The notes beneath the pieces were generated by a model. It saw only the letters and a program-made list of their open reading frames with translations, was not told the origin of the DNA and did no database searches. The position numbers and the translations under genes are program-made. From the NCBI RefSeq assembly GCF_017873605.1, contig NZ_JAGGKI010000001.1, positions 1 to 64,000 on the forward strand: a stretch of 64,000 nt of DNA. Direction: 5' to 3'. Numbering within the stretch: position 1 is the first letter of the stretch; each line of letters starts with the position of its first letter. Below are positions 12,206-20,870 of the stretch, piece by piece. This stretch comes from Paenibacillus lactis. GTDB lineage: Bacteria > Bacillota > Bacilli > Paenibacillales > Paenibacillaceae.

Positions 12206-12895
12206 TCAGCCCTTCACCGCATTGACCGTCGCCAGTGCCTGCTCCAGGTCATCATATACGATATTGCCCACGATGATGGTATCGGCGCATGCCGCAGCCT
12301 CAGCAGCCCGCTCTGCGTTCGTGATTCCCCCGCCGTAAAATAGACGGGCCTGATCAAGCGATCGGCGCACCTTGCGGACGGTCTCCATATCGCCGAACGC
12401 ACCGCTGTATTCCAAATAGACGACCGGCAGCTGCATGAGCTTGTCCGCCACTTGGGCGTAAGCTGCGGCAGAGCTTGCATCCAGCGCGGTATTCGCACCT
12501 GTCAGCTCGGCAACGGCCGCATCCGGATTCAGCACAATATAGCCCTCCGCCACGACCAGCTCCCACGGAATCATATAACCATACCGCTCGATTCCTTCAT
12601 GATGGCGGCCGAGTATCCATGTCGGATCCCCGGTATTCAGCACCATGGGAATCATGTATAGATCAAATCCGGGTACAACGGCTTCCAGATCGGACACCTC
12701 CTGCACGCACGGCAGCTCATAGCGGCGAACACGGGACAGGAGATCCACCGTATTTTCATAGGTAACGCCGGTCGAGCCTCCTACCATAATCGCATCGGTT
12801 CCTGACATGCATACCGCATCAAGGGCATCGTCGGCGATCTCCTTGTCGGGATCCAGCTTAAACACATGCCGCCAGGATTGTATCAAATCTTTCAA
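12206..12895 (-). CDS. pcrB: Heptaprenylglyceryl phosphate synthase PcrB
   Basis: A 229-residue TIM-barrel prenyltransferase of the GGGPS/PcrB family, which in Bacillus joins heptaprenyl diphosphate to glycerol-1-phosphate. The motifs SGTDAIMVGGST, PGFDLYMIPMVLNTGD, VYLEYSGAFGD and LFYGGGITNAERA line the phosphate- and substrate-binding face of the barrel. Length is typical (about 225-230). The start is TTG with GGAGG eight bases upstream; no ATG gives the conserved N-terminus. It is the first gene of the pcrB-pcrA-ligA set. Confidence 0.95.
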   Translation of the reverse strand: MKDLIQSWRHVFKLDPDKEIADDALDAVCMSGTDAIMVGGSTGVTYENTVDLLSRVRRYELPCVQEVSDLEAVVPGFDLYMIPMVLNTGDPTWILGRHHEGIERYGYMIPWELVVAEGYIVLNPDAAVAELTGANTALDASSAAAYAQVADKLMQLPVVYLEYSGAFGDMETVRKVRRSLDQARLFYGGGITNAERAAEAAACADTIIVGNIVYDDLEQALATVNAVKG

Positions 12896-12924
12896 GCGTC
12901 ATACCTCCACGTTCACGGGTTACT

Positions 12925-12967
12925 ATTATACTAAATTAAGTCTATGCCAGCACGGTATGCAAGTCAA
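12925..12967 (-). promoter_or_regulatory. Putative promoter of pcrB-pcrA-ligA
   Basis: On the minus strand TTGACT (12967-12962) is followed by a 17-bp spacer and TAGACT (12944-12939). A perfect TATAAT (12930-12925) lies just downstream but without a good -35 at 17 bp. One of the two is likely used. A small GTTCG/CGAAC hairpin (about 12970-12990) lies immediately upstream. Confidence 0.45.
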
Positions 12968-13075
12968 TTTATGTTCGCATAAAATACGAACATTTTTTTG
13001 GTAATGGCGGGGAAGCGAGGGATGTGCGCTCAAACCGTTTCATGGCGGTTGCAGGGAACGGGACGCGATGAGCAT

Positions 13076-13114
13076 AAAAATCCCAACCCTTCCCGTTAGC
13101 GGGAGAAGATTGGG
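13076..13114 (-). terminator. Terminator of the methyltransferase gene
   Basis: CCCAATCTTCTCCCG and CGGGAAGGGTTGGG pair around a TTAG-type loop. On the minus strand a TTTTT run follows, 28 bp after the methyltransferase stop. Confidence 0.8.
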
Positions 13115-13141
13115 CAAAGCTTCAAGCATCCGGTTATTGTG

Positions 13142-13756
13142 TTACTTTTTCGCGGTGTTGTTTGGTTTAAGTACGTGGATGTACCATTTTAAACCGGCTT
13201 TATGATTGAACAAGCTTACCTTATCCACTACCTCAAACGACCCGCAGGTCTCCATCTCTTGAATTTTGTGTTCCACCATGGCGTAATCGGGATCCTGCTG
13301 GTTTTTGTGCGAATACATCGATGTGACGATAACTCCGCCCGGCGTAAGAAACTCGGCGTATTCCAGCAGCTTGGCCGGCGTGTTCGGGACATACTGCAGC
13401 GATTCGTTAAAGACGATGACGTCGAAGGATCTCGGCGGCGTGTAATGATTGATGTCGGCGCAATGGAAAATAGGGCTGTCCGTTTTCCCCGAGGCGATTT
13501 TGATCGCTTCCTCCGACAGATCGACGCCTACATATGCCGGCTTTTCCTGCTCCGTCAGCAGATCGTACAGATTGCCCGCACCGCATCCCATATCCAAAAT
13601 CCCCTCAGTCGCGGCAAACTTCCGAATGTAGCCGTATACGACGGAATACCGGGCGTACTCGGTCATATCGGATAAGTAATCCCACATCTGCGCTTTATAC
13701 TCTTCGTCCCATTGCTGTTTGCTGCTTTCAATGAAATCTTGAATCATTTTTTCCAT
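13142..13756 (-). CDS. Class I SAM-dependent methyltransferase
   Basis: A 204-residue soluble protein with a Rossmann-like methyltransferase fold. The SAM-binding motif I is ILDMGCGAGNLYDLL (residues about 54-68), the acidic residue ending beta-2 is in YVGVDLSEEAI, and motif IV is FDVIVFNESLQYV. It resembles the ubiquinone/menaquinone-type group (Methyltransf_11/23), whose substrates are diverse; none can be assigned here. ATG start with GGGAGG nearby. It is monocistronic, with its own terminator. Confidence 0.85.
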   Translation of the reverse strand: MEKMIQDFIESSKQQWDEEYKAQMWDYLSDMTEYARYSVVYGYIRKFAATEGILDMGCGAGNLYDLLTEQEKPAYVGVDLSEEAIKIASGKTDSPIFHCADINHYTPPRSFDVIVFNESLQYVPNTPAKLLEYAEFLTPGGVIVTSMYSHKNQQDPDYAMVEHKIQEMETCGSFEVVDKVSLFNHKAGLKWYIHVLKPNNTAKK

Positions 13757-14336
13757 GGATGGATTCCCTCCCCATACGGAATGAATAGTAAGTCTTCAAG
13801 TATTCATGCTTGGACAAACGTACTGCAAAGTAACCAGTAACATCTGGATGTTAAGGAGCCTTCTCAAAAACATGGATTAGCGGGTTCTTAGGAAGCGTAG
13901 AAAGTGCAAAAAGTGCAAGAAGTGCTAGAAATGTTAGAAATGCTTGAAATGCTAGAAGAGCAAGAGGTACAGGAAGCACAGGAAGTTCAGAAAGTTCAGG
14001 AAGTTCAGGAAGTTCAGGTGGTTCAGATAGTTCAGGTAGTTCAGGTAGTTCAGGTAGTTCAGGAAGCACAAGAAGTTCGGAATTACAAGAAGTTCGGAAG
14101 TACAAGAAGTACAGAGTGTGATCAAACTTGCAGGATGGCTGCATGTGGGCACATGGCGAAGGTAAGTCGAGATTCATGCTAGTGAGGAATAAACATAGAG
14201 TCACATACTTTATTTTCGGTACAAACAATGCTTGCGGCTTCGTTATAATATCACAATCATCCATATTATGTAAATCGTACTGAAGTATGGAATATTAGTC
14301 GGCTGGGCATTTTTCGGACAAAGGTTTCGTCCAGGT
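13757..14336. other. Intergenic region carrying a 9-bp repeat array
   Basis: This region between the GDPD and methyltransferase genes holds the minisatellite described in its own entry. Outside the array nothing gene-like was found. ORFs crossing the array in several frames are products of a repeat unit whose length is a multiple of three. Confidence 0.6.
13892..14114. repeat. Degenerate 9-bp tandem repeat array (about 25 units)
   Basis: Consecutive 9-mers can be read from 13892 to 14114 with consensus GAAGTTCAG and variants GAAGTGCTA, GAAATGCTT, GTAGTTCAG and GAAGCACAA. The core (13982-14062) is the most uniform: four units of (G/A)AAGTTCAG, one GTGGTTCAG, then four units ending in TAGTTCAG. 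Both ends decay. Two units near 14081-14105 have lost one base. Because the unit is 9 nt, uninterrupted three-residue repeats appear in several reading frames on both strands. Confidence 0.9.
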
Positions 14337-14363
14337 TAAAATCCGGTAAGGGCTATGACCGGA
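14337..14363 (-). terminator. Putative terminator of the GDPD gene
   Basis: TCCGGT and ACCGGA arms (6 bp, loop 10) are followed by TTTT on the minus strand, about 65 bp after the stop codon. Confidence 0.5.
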
Positions 14364-14428
14364 AGGTAAGGGGAGAGGCGTCAGGGTCGCGAGCAGGCTC
14401 AGCACGAGGAGTCGCACAAGCAGTTCGG

Positions 14429-15301
14429 TTACTTTTGGAGTGCATAGCGCAGGCTAATCTTTTCCAGCTCCGGTTCGGTTAAAAGGTCGGAATAGACGCC
14501 GTACACGCCCCATTTTTCATAATTGTTCACCGTATTGGCGTCGTTGATGGTGTGCACATACGTGACTGCCCCCGCATCCTTCAGCTTCGCCACAAAGTTG
14601 GGATTTACCCGGTGCTCCGGCATGGTTACGGCGTCAATATGATTCGCTTTCACAAACGCAATGATCCGCTCCGGCGAGTCTGTTGTCGCATACAGCGTGT
14701 AAATGATGGAGGAAAACGGGTAGATCTCCCTCACCATATCCAGCATCGGTTCATTGTAAATCTGGATCACCACCCGATCAAGCAATGCCGGATCCCGAGC
14801 CAAGGCAGCCTCTGTCAGCTCCGTCAAGAGCAGGCGGATGTCTTCATCCTTCTGCTCTTTCGTATCGGTCACGATATAGATATCCGGAACGCCGGCCATC
14901 AAGTCCATCACCGCATCCACATCCATCGGCTGGTACCGCTCCAATATCGGTGTCTCCATAAACTCCTCGTGGGTCAGACGTGCCCCCTGCTTCTCCTTCG
15001 GCAACTGATCCACCTGGCCAAGCTGTTCGCTCATGCTCGCCGTCCACTCATGCCGTGCTACGACCTTTCGATCAGCCGTCAGCATAAAGTCGATCTCGAA
15101 TACCCGGGTGCCCTGCTTATAATTAGCGACCATCGCCTCATATGCATTCGTATACGGCTGATCTCCGATACTCCCCGCTGCATGGGCAATTAGACGATAG
15201 GCCGTAAAGCCCTGCCGCTCTTCCGAACCATCTTGGATATAGCTCAGCATAAGTATCACTATTAACGAGAACAATGCACCAACCGCCGTCATTCGCCTCA
15301 T
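14429..15301 (-). CDS. Glycerophosphodiester phosphodiesterase-family protein
   Basis: A 290-residue protein with an N-terminal hydrophobic segment (LFSLIVILMLSYI, about 10-22), so membrane-anchored or secreted, followed by a PI-PLC-like TIM barrel of the GDPD type. Recognisable GDPD pieces are IAHAAGS (normally HRG), TNAYEAM, RVFEIDFMLTADRKVVARHEW, YIVTDTK and AGAVTYVHTIND. The E-x-D metal site and the second histidine are kept, while the first HRG motif reads HAAG. Such enzymes hydrolyse glycerophosphodiesters, lysophospholipids or teichoic-acid fragments; the substrate cannot be read from the sequence. A weak GGGG site precedes the ATG. Confidence 0.8.
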   Translation of the reverse strand: MRRMTAVGALFSLIVILMLSYIQDGSEERQGFTAYRLIAHAAGSIGDQPYTNAYEAMVANYKQGTRVFEIDFMLTADRKVVARHEWTASMSEQLGQVDQLPKEKQGARLTHEEFMETPILERYQPMDVDAVMDLMAGVPDIYIVTDTKEQKDEDIRLLLTELTEAALARDPALLDRVVIQIYNEPMLDMVREIYPFSSIIYTLYATTDSPERIIAFVKANHIDAVTMPEHRVNPNFVAKLKDAGAVTYVHTINDANTVNNYEKWGVYGVYSDLLTEPELEKISLRYALQK

Positions 15302-15382
15302 AATATCCCCGCCTCACCGTAGACTAGTTGCGTATTGGTCTATTTGCTAGGTTAATACCCGTCAGTACGGGGAACCAAACGG

Positions 15383-15420
15383 AAAAACCCGCATTCGGCT
15401 TGTGCCAAATTGCGGGTTTT
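15383..15420 (-). terminator. Terminator of the glycosyltransferase/initiating-transferase pair
   Basis: AAAACCCGCA pairs with TGCGGGTTTT around a 16-nt loop. The stem ends in U-rich sequence on both strands, so it may work in both directions. It lies 12 bp beyond the stop of the sugar transferase. Confidence 0.8.
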
Positions 15421-15431
15421 GGTTGAGATGA

Positions 15432-16832
15432 TTAGTAAGCATTCTTGAAGCCATTGCGGATCGTACGAAGAATAATCTTGATATCAAACAGAATGGACCA
15501 GTTTTCAATGTAAAAAATATCATGCTTGATCCGTTCCTCAATCGACGTATCGCCGCGCAGCCCATTGCTCTGCGCCCAACCGGTAATGCCAGGCCGAACA
15601 TGGTGCTTCACCATGTATTTCGGAATTTCCTCTTTGAACTGCTCCACGTAGTACGGGCGCTCCGGTCTTGGGCCGACGACGCTCATATGCCCAAACAGCA
15701 CATTGAAGAACTGCGGCAGCTCGTCGAGACTGGTCTTGCGCAAGAACGAACCGAATTTGGTGCGACGCGGGTCATTTTCCACGGTCCATCCGGTGTCGAC
15801 TGCGCCTGGCGGCAGCGGCTTCATGGAACGGAATTTATACATGTTGAACGTGCGGCGGTTAAGCCCTACCCGCTCCTGCTTGAAGATCGCCGGCCCTGGC
15901 GAGGTCAGCTTGATGCCGATGAAAATACCGACCATGACCGGGAGCGTCAGGATAATCGCCACCAGTGAAAAGACAATATCGAACGCCCGCTTAAATAGCC
16001 GGTTCGCGGCCAGATCCAGGGGAATATCCCGCACATTGATCATCGGCATGCCCGCAAAGTTGTCGAATACCGGCCGGGCCGGAAGATAATCGAAAAAGTC
16101 CGGAATAATGAGCGTACGCACGCCCGCCTTCTCGCAAGCTGCGATGATCTCGGGATATTTGTGATGGGCATTGAGCGGCAAGGCCAGCACAACTTCGTCG
16201 ATGAGCTTTTCGTTCAACACATTGTCCAGGTCGCTGACCGATCCAAGGATCGGTTTGAAACGCCTCTCCTCCAGCTCGCTCCATTGCTGGTAATCGTCCA
16301 GGAACCCGATCACCTCGTAACCGAGTTCAGGGTACTGCTGCAGATTTTTATAGAACCGCTTGCCCAGCGTTCCAGCACCCACGATGAGGACGAACTGGCG
16401 ATTGTAGCCTTTTTCCCGGAAATGCTTCAGCGTCTTCTTCAGAAAATAGCGGTACAGGATGATCGACGCTACGTTCAGGATCATGTAGATGGCGAGATAC
16501 CAGCGGGAGATATTGACCTCCTTCACGAAGAACATCAAGCTGAGCAGGATGAACATCCCAATAAAATGCATTTGGAAGATCTTCATGAACTCGTCGGCAA
16601 AACGTTTCTTTCGCTTAGGCGAGTACAACGAAATCATGATGCCGACCGCGACGGCAACCCCGCCGTACACCAAACTCCACATTCCGTACGATTCGATGGG
16701 AAGCGGCCTTTCATATGGGAACCAGCCGCTTTCGAATTTGATCCACCATGCGAGCAGGAACGACAGCTGGATGAACACAAAGTCGGTCAGCATATAGACT
16801 CGGGTCAAGAAGCCCTGATTCTTGCGGATCAT
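15432..16832 (-). CDS. Initiating polyprenyl-phosphate sugar-1-phosphate transferase (WcaJ/WbaP type)
   Basis: A 466-residue membrane enzyme. It has four or five TM segments at about 10-125, a nucleotide-binding-like middle domain (VGAGTLGKRF, GYEVIGFLDD), a further TM near 280-305, and the bacterial sugar-transferase domain at the end. That domain has KRAFDIVFSLVAIIL, SPGPAIFKQERVG, KFRSM, LRKTSLDELPQ, VGPRPERPYYV and GITGWAQ. Such enzymes put the first sugar-1-phosphate onto undecaprenyl phosphate; members include WcaJ, WbaP and the S-layer-glycan initiators WsaP/WsfP. The donor is not determinable. It overlaps the preceding glycosyltransferase gene by ATGA, so the two are translationally coupled. 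Confidence 0.92.
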   Translation of the reverse strand: MIRKNQGFLTRVYMLTDFVFIQLSFLLAWWIKFESGWFPYERPLPIESYGMWSLVYGGVAVAVGIMISLYSPKRKKRFADEFMKIFQMHFIGMFILLSLMFFVKEVNISRWYLAIYMILNVASIILYRYFLKKTLKHFREKGYNRQFVLIVGAGTLGKRFYKNLQQYPELGYEVIGFLDDYQQWSELEERRFKPILGSVSDLDNVLNEKLIDEVVLALPLNAHHKYPEIIAACEKAGVRTLIIPDFFDYLPARPVFDNFAGMPMINVRDIPLDLAANRLFKRAFDIVFSLVAIILTLPVMVGIFIGIKLTSPGPAIFKQERVGLNRRTFNMYKFRSMKPLPPGAVDTGWTVENDPRRTKFGSFLRKTSLDELPQFFNVLFGHMSVVGPRPERPYYVEQFKEEIPKYMVKHHVRPGITGWAQSNGLRGDTSIEERIKHDIFYIENWSILFDIKIILRTIRNGFKNAY

Positions 16833-17740
16833 GATTTCACCTCCACTCCGCCGGAAGATGAGGGCATCGATGCCGGCCGAATCGGCTTCAGCCGGTTCGT
16901 GAGCAGGGCCAGAAGCATTTTCAATCCGACGCCTGCATATACCGCTCCGTTAACCAATATGTTGTACTTCTTCCGGTAATGCTTCCGATGGAACAAAATC
17001 ATCGCCCGATGGAATTCATAAATAATTTTGAAGGGACGGCGCCGGGCGCTTCCGCCTTTGTAATGCACGATGGTCGTACGAGGATAGTAGTGGATCCCCC
17101 ACCCGGCCTGCTTGATCCGGTAGCACCAATCGATATCTTCTCCATACATGAAAAATGTCTCGTCCAACCCGCCTACCTGCTCAATCGTCTCCCGCCGTAC
17201 CAGCATGAACGCGCCCACCAGGCAGTCCACGGGATACTCCTGATCGGGATCGAGATAGCCCAGCTGATACTGATTGAAGCGCGGATGATGCGGAAACAGC
17301 TTGCTCAGGCCGAAAGCATAGTAAAAGGAAGCGGATGGCGTTGGAAAGCCTCTCTTGCACGCTTTGTCCAGGGAACCGTCCGGCAGAATGATTTTGCAGC
17401 CCGAGGCGCCCGTTATCGGATTACGGTCCATAAAAGCGACCATCGTTTGAAGCGTATCCCGCTGGATCACGGTGTCGGAATTTAAAAGCAGCACATAACG
17501 TCCCTGCGCCGCTGCCATCCCCTGGTTGTTGGCTTTGGCAAAGCCGGTATTTTCTGTATTCTCAATCAGCTTAACGAGCGGGAACTCCTGGCGAATCGCC
17601 TGCACGGAATCGTCCTTCGAATCGTTATCAATGACGATGACTTCATATGTAAATTCGGTCTCCGATGCGTATACCGATCGCAAACAATCCAACGTCAGCT
17701 GACGGGTATTGTAGTTCACGATTAAAATGCTAACATCCAT
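16829..17740 (-). CDS. Family 2 glycosyltransferase (rhamnosyltransferase-like)
   Basis: A 303-residue GT-A fold enzyme. VSILIVNYNTRQLTLDCL opens the GT2 domain, VIVIDNDSKDDS and LLLNSDT give the metal-binding acidic motifs, and GAFMLVRRETIEQVGGLDE with EDIDWCYRIK is the WbbL/rhamnosyltransferase signature. A hydrophobic stretch near 270-288 suggests membrane association. It is coupled to the initiating transferase, so it probably adds an early sugar. ATG start with CAGGAG upstream. Confidence 0.9.
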   Translation of the reverse strand: MDVSILIVNYNTRQLTLDCLRSVYASETEFTYEVIVIDNDSKDDSVQAIRQEFPLVKLIENTENTGFAKANNQGMAAAQGRYVLLLNSDTVIQRDTLQTMVAFMDRNPITGASGCKIILPDGSLDKACKRGFPTPSASFYYAFGLSKLFPHHPRFNQYQLGYLDPDQEYPVDCLVGAFMLVRRETIEQVGGLDETFFMYGEDIDWCYRIKQAGWGIHYYPRTTIVHYKGGSARRRPFKIIYEFHRAMILFHRKHYRKKYNILVNGAVYAGVGLKMLLALLTNRLKPIRPASMPSSSGGVEVKS

Positions 17741-17850
17741 TGCTGCATGGCTCCTGACAAATATAGTAATCTATCGACATTATAGCACATAGACGCATGG
17801 TTGGCAGGAATAAAGCACTTTAATTACTAGAATCTAGTTATCTTTCACTC

Positions 17851-18777
17851 TTATATGTAGCCCGCAAGTATTAAGAAGCGAAACAGTGATTGCTCTAAAA
17901 TCGATTGACGATAAAGTTTCGATCTTTGAAGGAAATGTATTTTCTCCCTGAACCGTTGTCTAGGTGCAATAAAAAGTTCAAGTTGCTCCCTTTTTTCATC
18001 ATCCAACAAATGACCATAAACTCGGTAGAACTCCCTCGCTTGACTGACAAGAAGATGTTCCCCTTTATGTTTTAAGTAACTGCGATACTTCTGGTTTAAT
18101 TTGTCGAAAAATGAGTTGCTTCCTCCAACAACGTTATTTCCATGTTGTCTATAAAGCATGGAAGGACTTTGATCATAAATGACGTTACCGAATGCAGATA
18201 CCAATAGGTAGAACCACCAGTCGTGCATAATGATCCTGCTAGGATCGACTCGGTATCTGTTAACAAACAAATCTCTAGCAGCCCGATTTATTGTTATCGT
18301 GGCCCCGACTGCAATGTTTTGAATTAATGCATTATAGAATGAAGGCTGCTTCGAAGGGGCCTTTGGCCAAGTACCCAAGGAATGCAGTTCTTTATCGACG
18401 AGCTTCGTTGCAGTGAATACCATAGCTGGAATATTGTCCGATTGTGAATCCAACATATTCACTGCCCGTTCAATTTTATGATCCAACCAGACATCATCCT
18501 GATCACAGAAACAGTAATAGTCAGCCTGGGGATCGGAATGCATAACAAGTTCAAAAAAACTTGGGACCACCCCTATGTTGCTTCCTTTAATCTGTTGGAT
18601 CCTGTCAGGGTGGGATTCGATAAAAGGTTGAAGCTGTTCTCTCGTTCGGTCGGATGACCCGTCATCTCGAACGAGAATGGAAATGTGGGGATAGCTTTGG
18701 CGTAAAATACTCTTTATTTGTTCAGCTATATAGTCCTCTCCATTATAGGCGGACAGCAGAACCTGAACCTTTTTCAT
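17851..18777 (-). CDS. Family 2 glycosyltransferase
   Basis: A 308-residue GT2 enzyme with VQVLLSAYNGEDYIAEQIKSI, VRDDGSSDRT and YCFCDQDDVWLDHK, the pattern of dTDP-rhamnosyl or related transferases in polysaccharide loci. The C-terminal 90 residues are basic and aromatic (KLNQKYRSYLKHKGEH). ATG start with GGAGG nine bases upstream. It lies after rfbD but behind a hairpin, so it may be expressed less than the upstream genes. Its codon and base composition is AT-rich, like the rest of this cluster and unlike the neighbouring pair at 15.4-17.7 kb. Confidence 0.9.
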   Translation of the reverse strand: MKKVQVLLSAYNGEDYIAEQIKSILRQSYPHISILVRDDGSSDRTREQLQPFIESHPDRIQQIKGSNIGVVPSFFELVMHSDPQADYYCFCDQDDVWLDHKIERAVNMLDSQSDNIPAMVFTATKLVDKELHSLGTWPKAPSKQPSFYNALIQNIAVGATITINRAARDLFVNRYRVDPSRIIMHDWWFYLLVSAFGNVIYDQSPSMLYRQHGNNVVGGSNSFFDKLNQKYRSYLKHKGEHLLVSQAREFYRVYGHLLDDEKREQLELFIAPRQRFREKIHFLQRSKLYRQSILEQSLFRFLILAGYI

Positions 18778-18840
18778 AAAATAAAGCCTCCAGGATAACG
18801 ATTAACGGATCACACGAATATTACCATACGCCGATCGATA

Positions 18841-18874
18841 AACAAAGGCCTGCTCTGCTTCCGCAGTTCAGGCC
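18841..18874 (-). terminator. Hairpin terminator after rfbD
   Basis: GGCCTG/CAGGCC and CTGC/GCAG stems with a TTCC-type loop, followed on the minus strand by TTTGTTT. It lies 37 bp after the rfbD stop and 64 bp before the next glycosyltransferase start. It may be partial, since the next gene has no obvious promoter. Confidence 0.7.
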
Positions 18875-18910
18875 CTAAATATTATTGATTTGTGGTGATA
18901 TGATTACATG

Positions 18911-19786
18911 TTAGCGTATATCGTTTTGTTCCATTTCCAGTATAAACCGTTTCAAGCCGTCTCTCCAATGCGGAAGGTCTTCAAATCCGTTCAGACGTAT
19001 GGCTAGATGCTCCAACACGGAATTAGCCGGTCTTGGCGCAGGCCGTGGAAACTGTGCCGTAGTGCAAGGTTCAAGCTTAGCAGTAACTGTTATGCCTAGC
19101 CGTTCCTTACCTTCCGCAAATATCGCCTCCGTAAACTCAAACCACGTGCAAGAACCACTGTTGGACGCATGATATATGCCGTATCTCTCCGTTGTTATCA
19201 ATTGGACAAGAAACCGCGCCAGGTCAACGGTGTACGTAGGCGAACCCTTTTGGTCATTAACTACCTGTAACTGGTTTTTTTCTTGTCCCAGACGGAGCAT
19301 GGTTTTCACAAAATTGCTTCCAAATAGTCCATACACCCAGGATGTCCGCACCACATACCAGCGAGAACAAAAATCTTTAACCATCTGTTCTCCAGCATAT
19401 TTAGATTTTCCATATATCGTTCTCGGGTCCACAAAATCAAACTCCTGGTATGGCTTGTCGCTCTCACCGTTAAACACATAATCTGTACTTATGTACACGA
19501 GTTTCGCACCAACCATCTCCGCAGATAAGGCGACATTGCGTGTGCCTGTCGCGTTCACCAAAAAGGCTCCATCGATATCTGATTCAGCAGCATCAACTGC
19601 AGTATAGGCTGCACAATGAATAATACAATCCGGAGTGTAAGCCGATATCACTTGCCGGCATTGTTCCTCGTCTGTTATATTCAGCTCGGTCTTCTTGCAG
19701 CCTATTACCTCATGTCCTGCTTGGCTGAAAATGTTGACAACATCCTGCCCGAGCTGCCCATTTGCCCCTGTTACTAAAACCTTCAT
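18911..19786 (-). CDS. rfbD: dTDP-4-dehydrorhamnose reductase
   Basis: A 291-residue short-chain-type reductase that makes dTDP-L-rhamnose, the last step of the pathway. VTGANGQLGQDVVNIF is the NAD(P)-binding loop; IIHCAAYTAVDAAE and YISTDYVFNGE are RmlD hallmarks, and YGKSKYAGE holds the catalytic Tyr-x-x-x-Lys. Length is typical. Its start overlaps the rfbB stop by ATGA. Confidence 0.95.
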   Translation of the reverse strand: MKVLVTGANGQLGQDVVNIFSQAGHEVIGCKKTELNITDEEQCRQVISAYTPDCIIHCAAYTAVDAAESDIDGAFLVNATGTRNVALSAEMVGAKLVYISTDYVFNGESDKPYQEFDFVDPRTIYGKSKYAGEQMVKDFCSRWYVVRTSWVYGLFGSNFVKTMLRLGQEKNQLQVVNDQKGSPTYTVDLARFLVQLITTERYGIYHASNSGSCTWFEFTEAIFAEGKERLGITVTAKLEPCTTAQFPRPAPRPANSVLEHLAIRLNGFEDLPHWRDGLKRFILEMEQNDIR

Positions 19787-20805
19787 CCGATTTCACCTAA
19801 CCGATTCCCGTACTGCCGGTCCAAGTAGTCGCGGTAAGCCCCCGATTGTATTCTAGTCCACCAGTCCTTGTTATCTAAATACCATTGAATGGTCTCCTTA
19901 ATCCCGCTTTCAAAATGATACTTAGGCTGCCAACCTAACTCCTTCGTAATCTTCGTTGGATCAATGCCGTACCGGCGGTCATGACCTGGACGATCCTCCA
20001 CATAAGTGATCAACGATTCAGGCTTACCGAGCTCCCTCAAAATAGTTTGAACAATATGCAGATTCGTGCGTTCATTATTCCCACCAATATTGTAAACCTC
20101 ACCCACACGCCCTTTGTGGATCACGAGGTCAATAGCACTGCAGTGATCCTCAACATACAGCCAATCCCGGATATTTAAACCATCTCCGTAAACCGGCAAT
20201 GGATCATTATTCAAAGCCCTTGAGATCATGAGAGGAATTAGCTTTTCGGGAAATTGATAAGGGCCATAGTTGTTGGAACAGCGAGTGACATTTACCGGCA
20301 AGCCAAAGGTCTCATGGTACGCTCTAACAAGTAAATCCCCGCCGGCCTTCGACGCCGAATAAGGACTGTTTGGCGCAAGCGGTGTCGTTTCGGAAAACAA
20401 CCCCGTTTCCCCGAGAGATCCGTATACCTCGTCCGTTGAAACTTGAACGTACTTGGTTACACCATATTTTTTGGAGGCATCCAAAAGCACCTGGGTCCCG
20501 AGAACGTTCGTATTCACAAATACTTCTGGCTCCAGAATACTGCGATCCACGTGAGATTCCGCCGCAAAATTCACAACCACATCAATGCCTTGTTGGAAAA
20601 TGCGATCAACCGCCTCTTTATCTGCGATATCGGCATGGACAAAAGAATATTTGGGTTCATTTTCAACGGACTTCAGATTCTCCAGATTTCCCGCATACGT
20701 CAAGGCATCCATATTCACGATCTGATAATCGGGATGCTGTTGCATCATATACAAAATAAAATTGCTGCCAATAAATCCGGCACCGCCGGTGACCAGAAGT
20801 TTCAT
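19783..20805 (-). CDS. rfbB: dTDP-glucose 4,6-dehydratase
   Basis: A 340-residue extended SDR enzyme, the second step to dTDP-L-rhamnose. VTGGAGFIGSNFI is the NAD+ site; FAAESHVDRSI, STDEVYGSLG (with the catalytic Asp-Glu pair) and YSASKAGGD (Tyr-x-x-x-Lys) follow, and RPGHDRRYGID is the C-terminal family motif. The ATG has AGGGAGG upstream. It is coupled to rfbD by a 4-bp overlap. Confidence 0.96.
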   Translation of the reverse strand: MKLLVTGGAGFIGSNFILYMMQQHPDYQIVNMDALTYAGNLENLKSVENEPKYSFVHADIADKEAVDRIFQQGIDVVVNFAAESHVDRSILEPEVFVNTNVLGTQVLLDASKKYGVTKYVQVSTDEVYGSLGETGLFSETTPLAPNSPYSASKAGGDLLVRAYHETFGLPVNVTRCSNNYGPYQFPEKLIPLMISRALNNDPLPVYGDGLNIRDWLYVEDHCSAIDLVIHKGRVGEVYNIGGNNERTNLHIVQTILRELGKPESLITYVEDRPGHDRRYGIDPTKITKELGWQPKYHFESGIKETIQWYLDNKDWWTRIQSGAYRDYLDRQYGNRLGEIG

Positions 20806-20870
20806 AAGAGCCTCCCTAATACACTTTAATCAAATTATATTCATCGAGCGTATGAATGAGTGAATAAAAT

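Noticed and set aside
12970..12998. GTTCG/CGAAC hairpin with T-run, considered as a LexA box or plus-strand terminator
   Set aside because: Firmicute LexA boxes read CGAAC-N4-GTTCG; here the half sites are in the reverse order, and no plus-strand gene ends there.
13851..14264. Leu/Pro/Glu repeat ORFs over the 9-bp array
   Set aside because: Every frame gives three-residue repeats because of the 9-bp unit; no ribosome binding site or conserved start, so this is DNA repeat rather than a gene.
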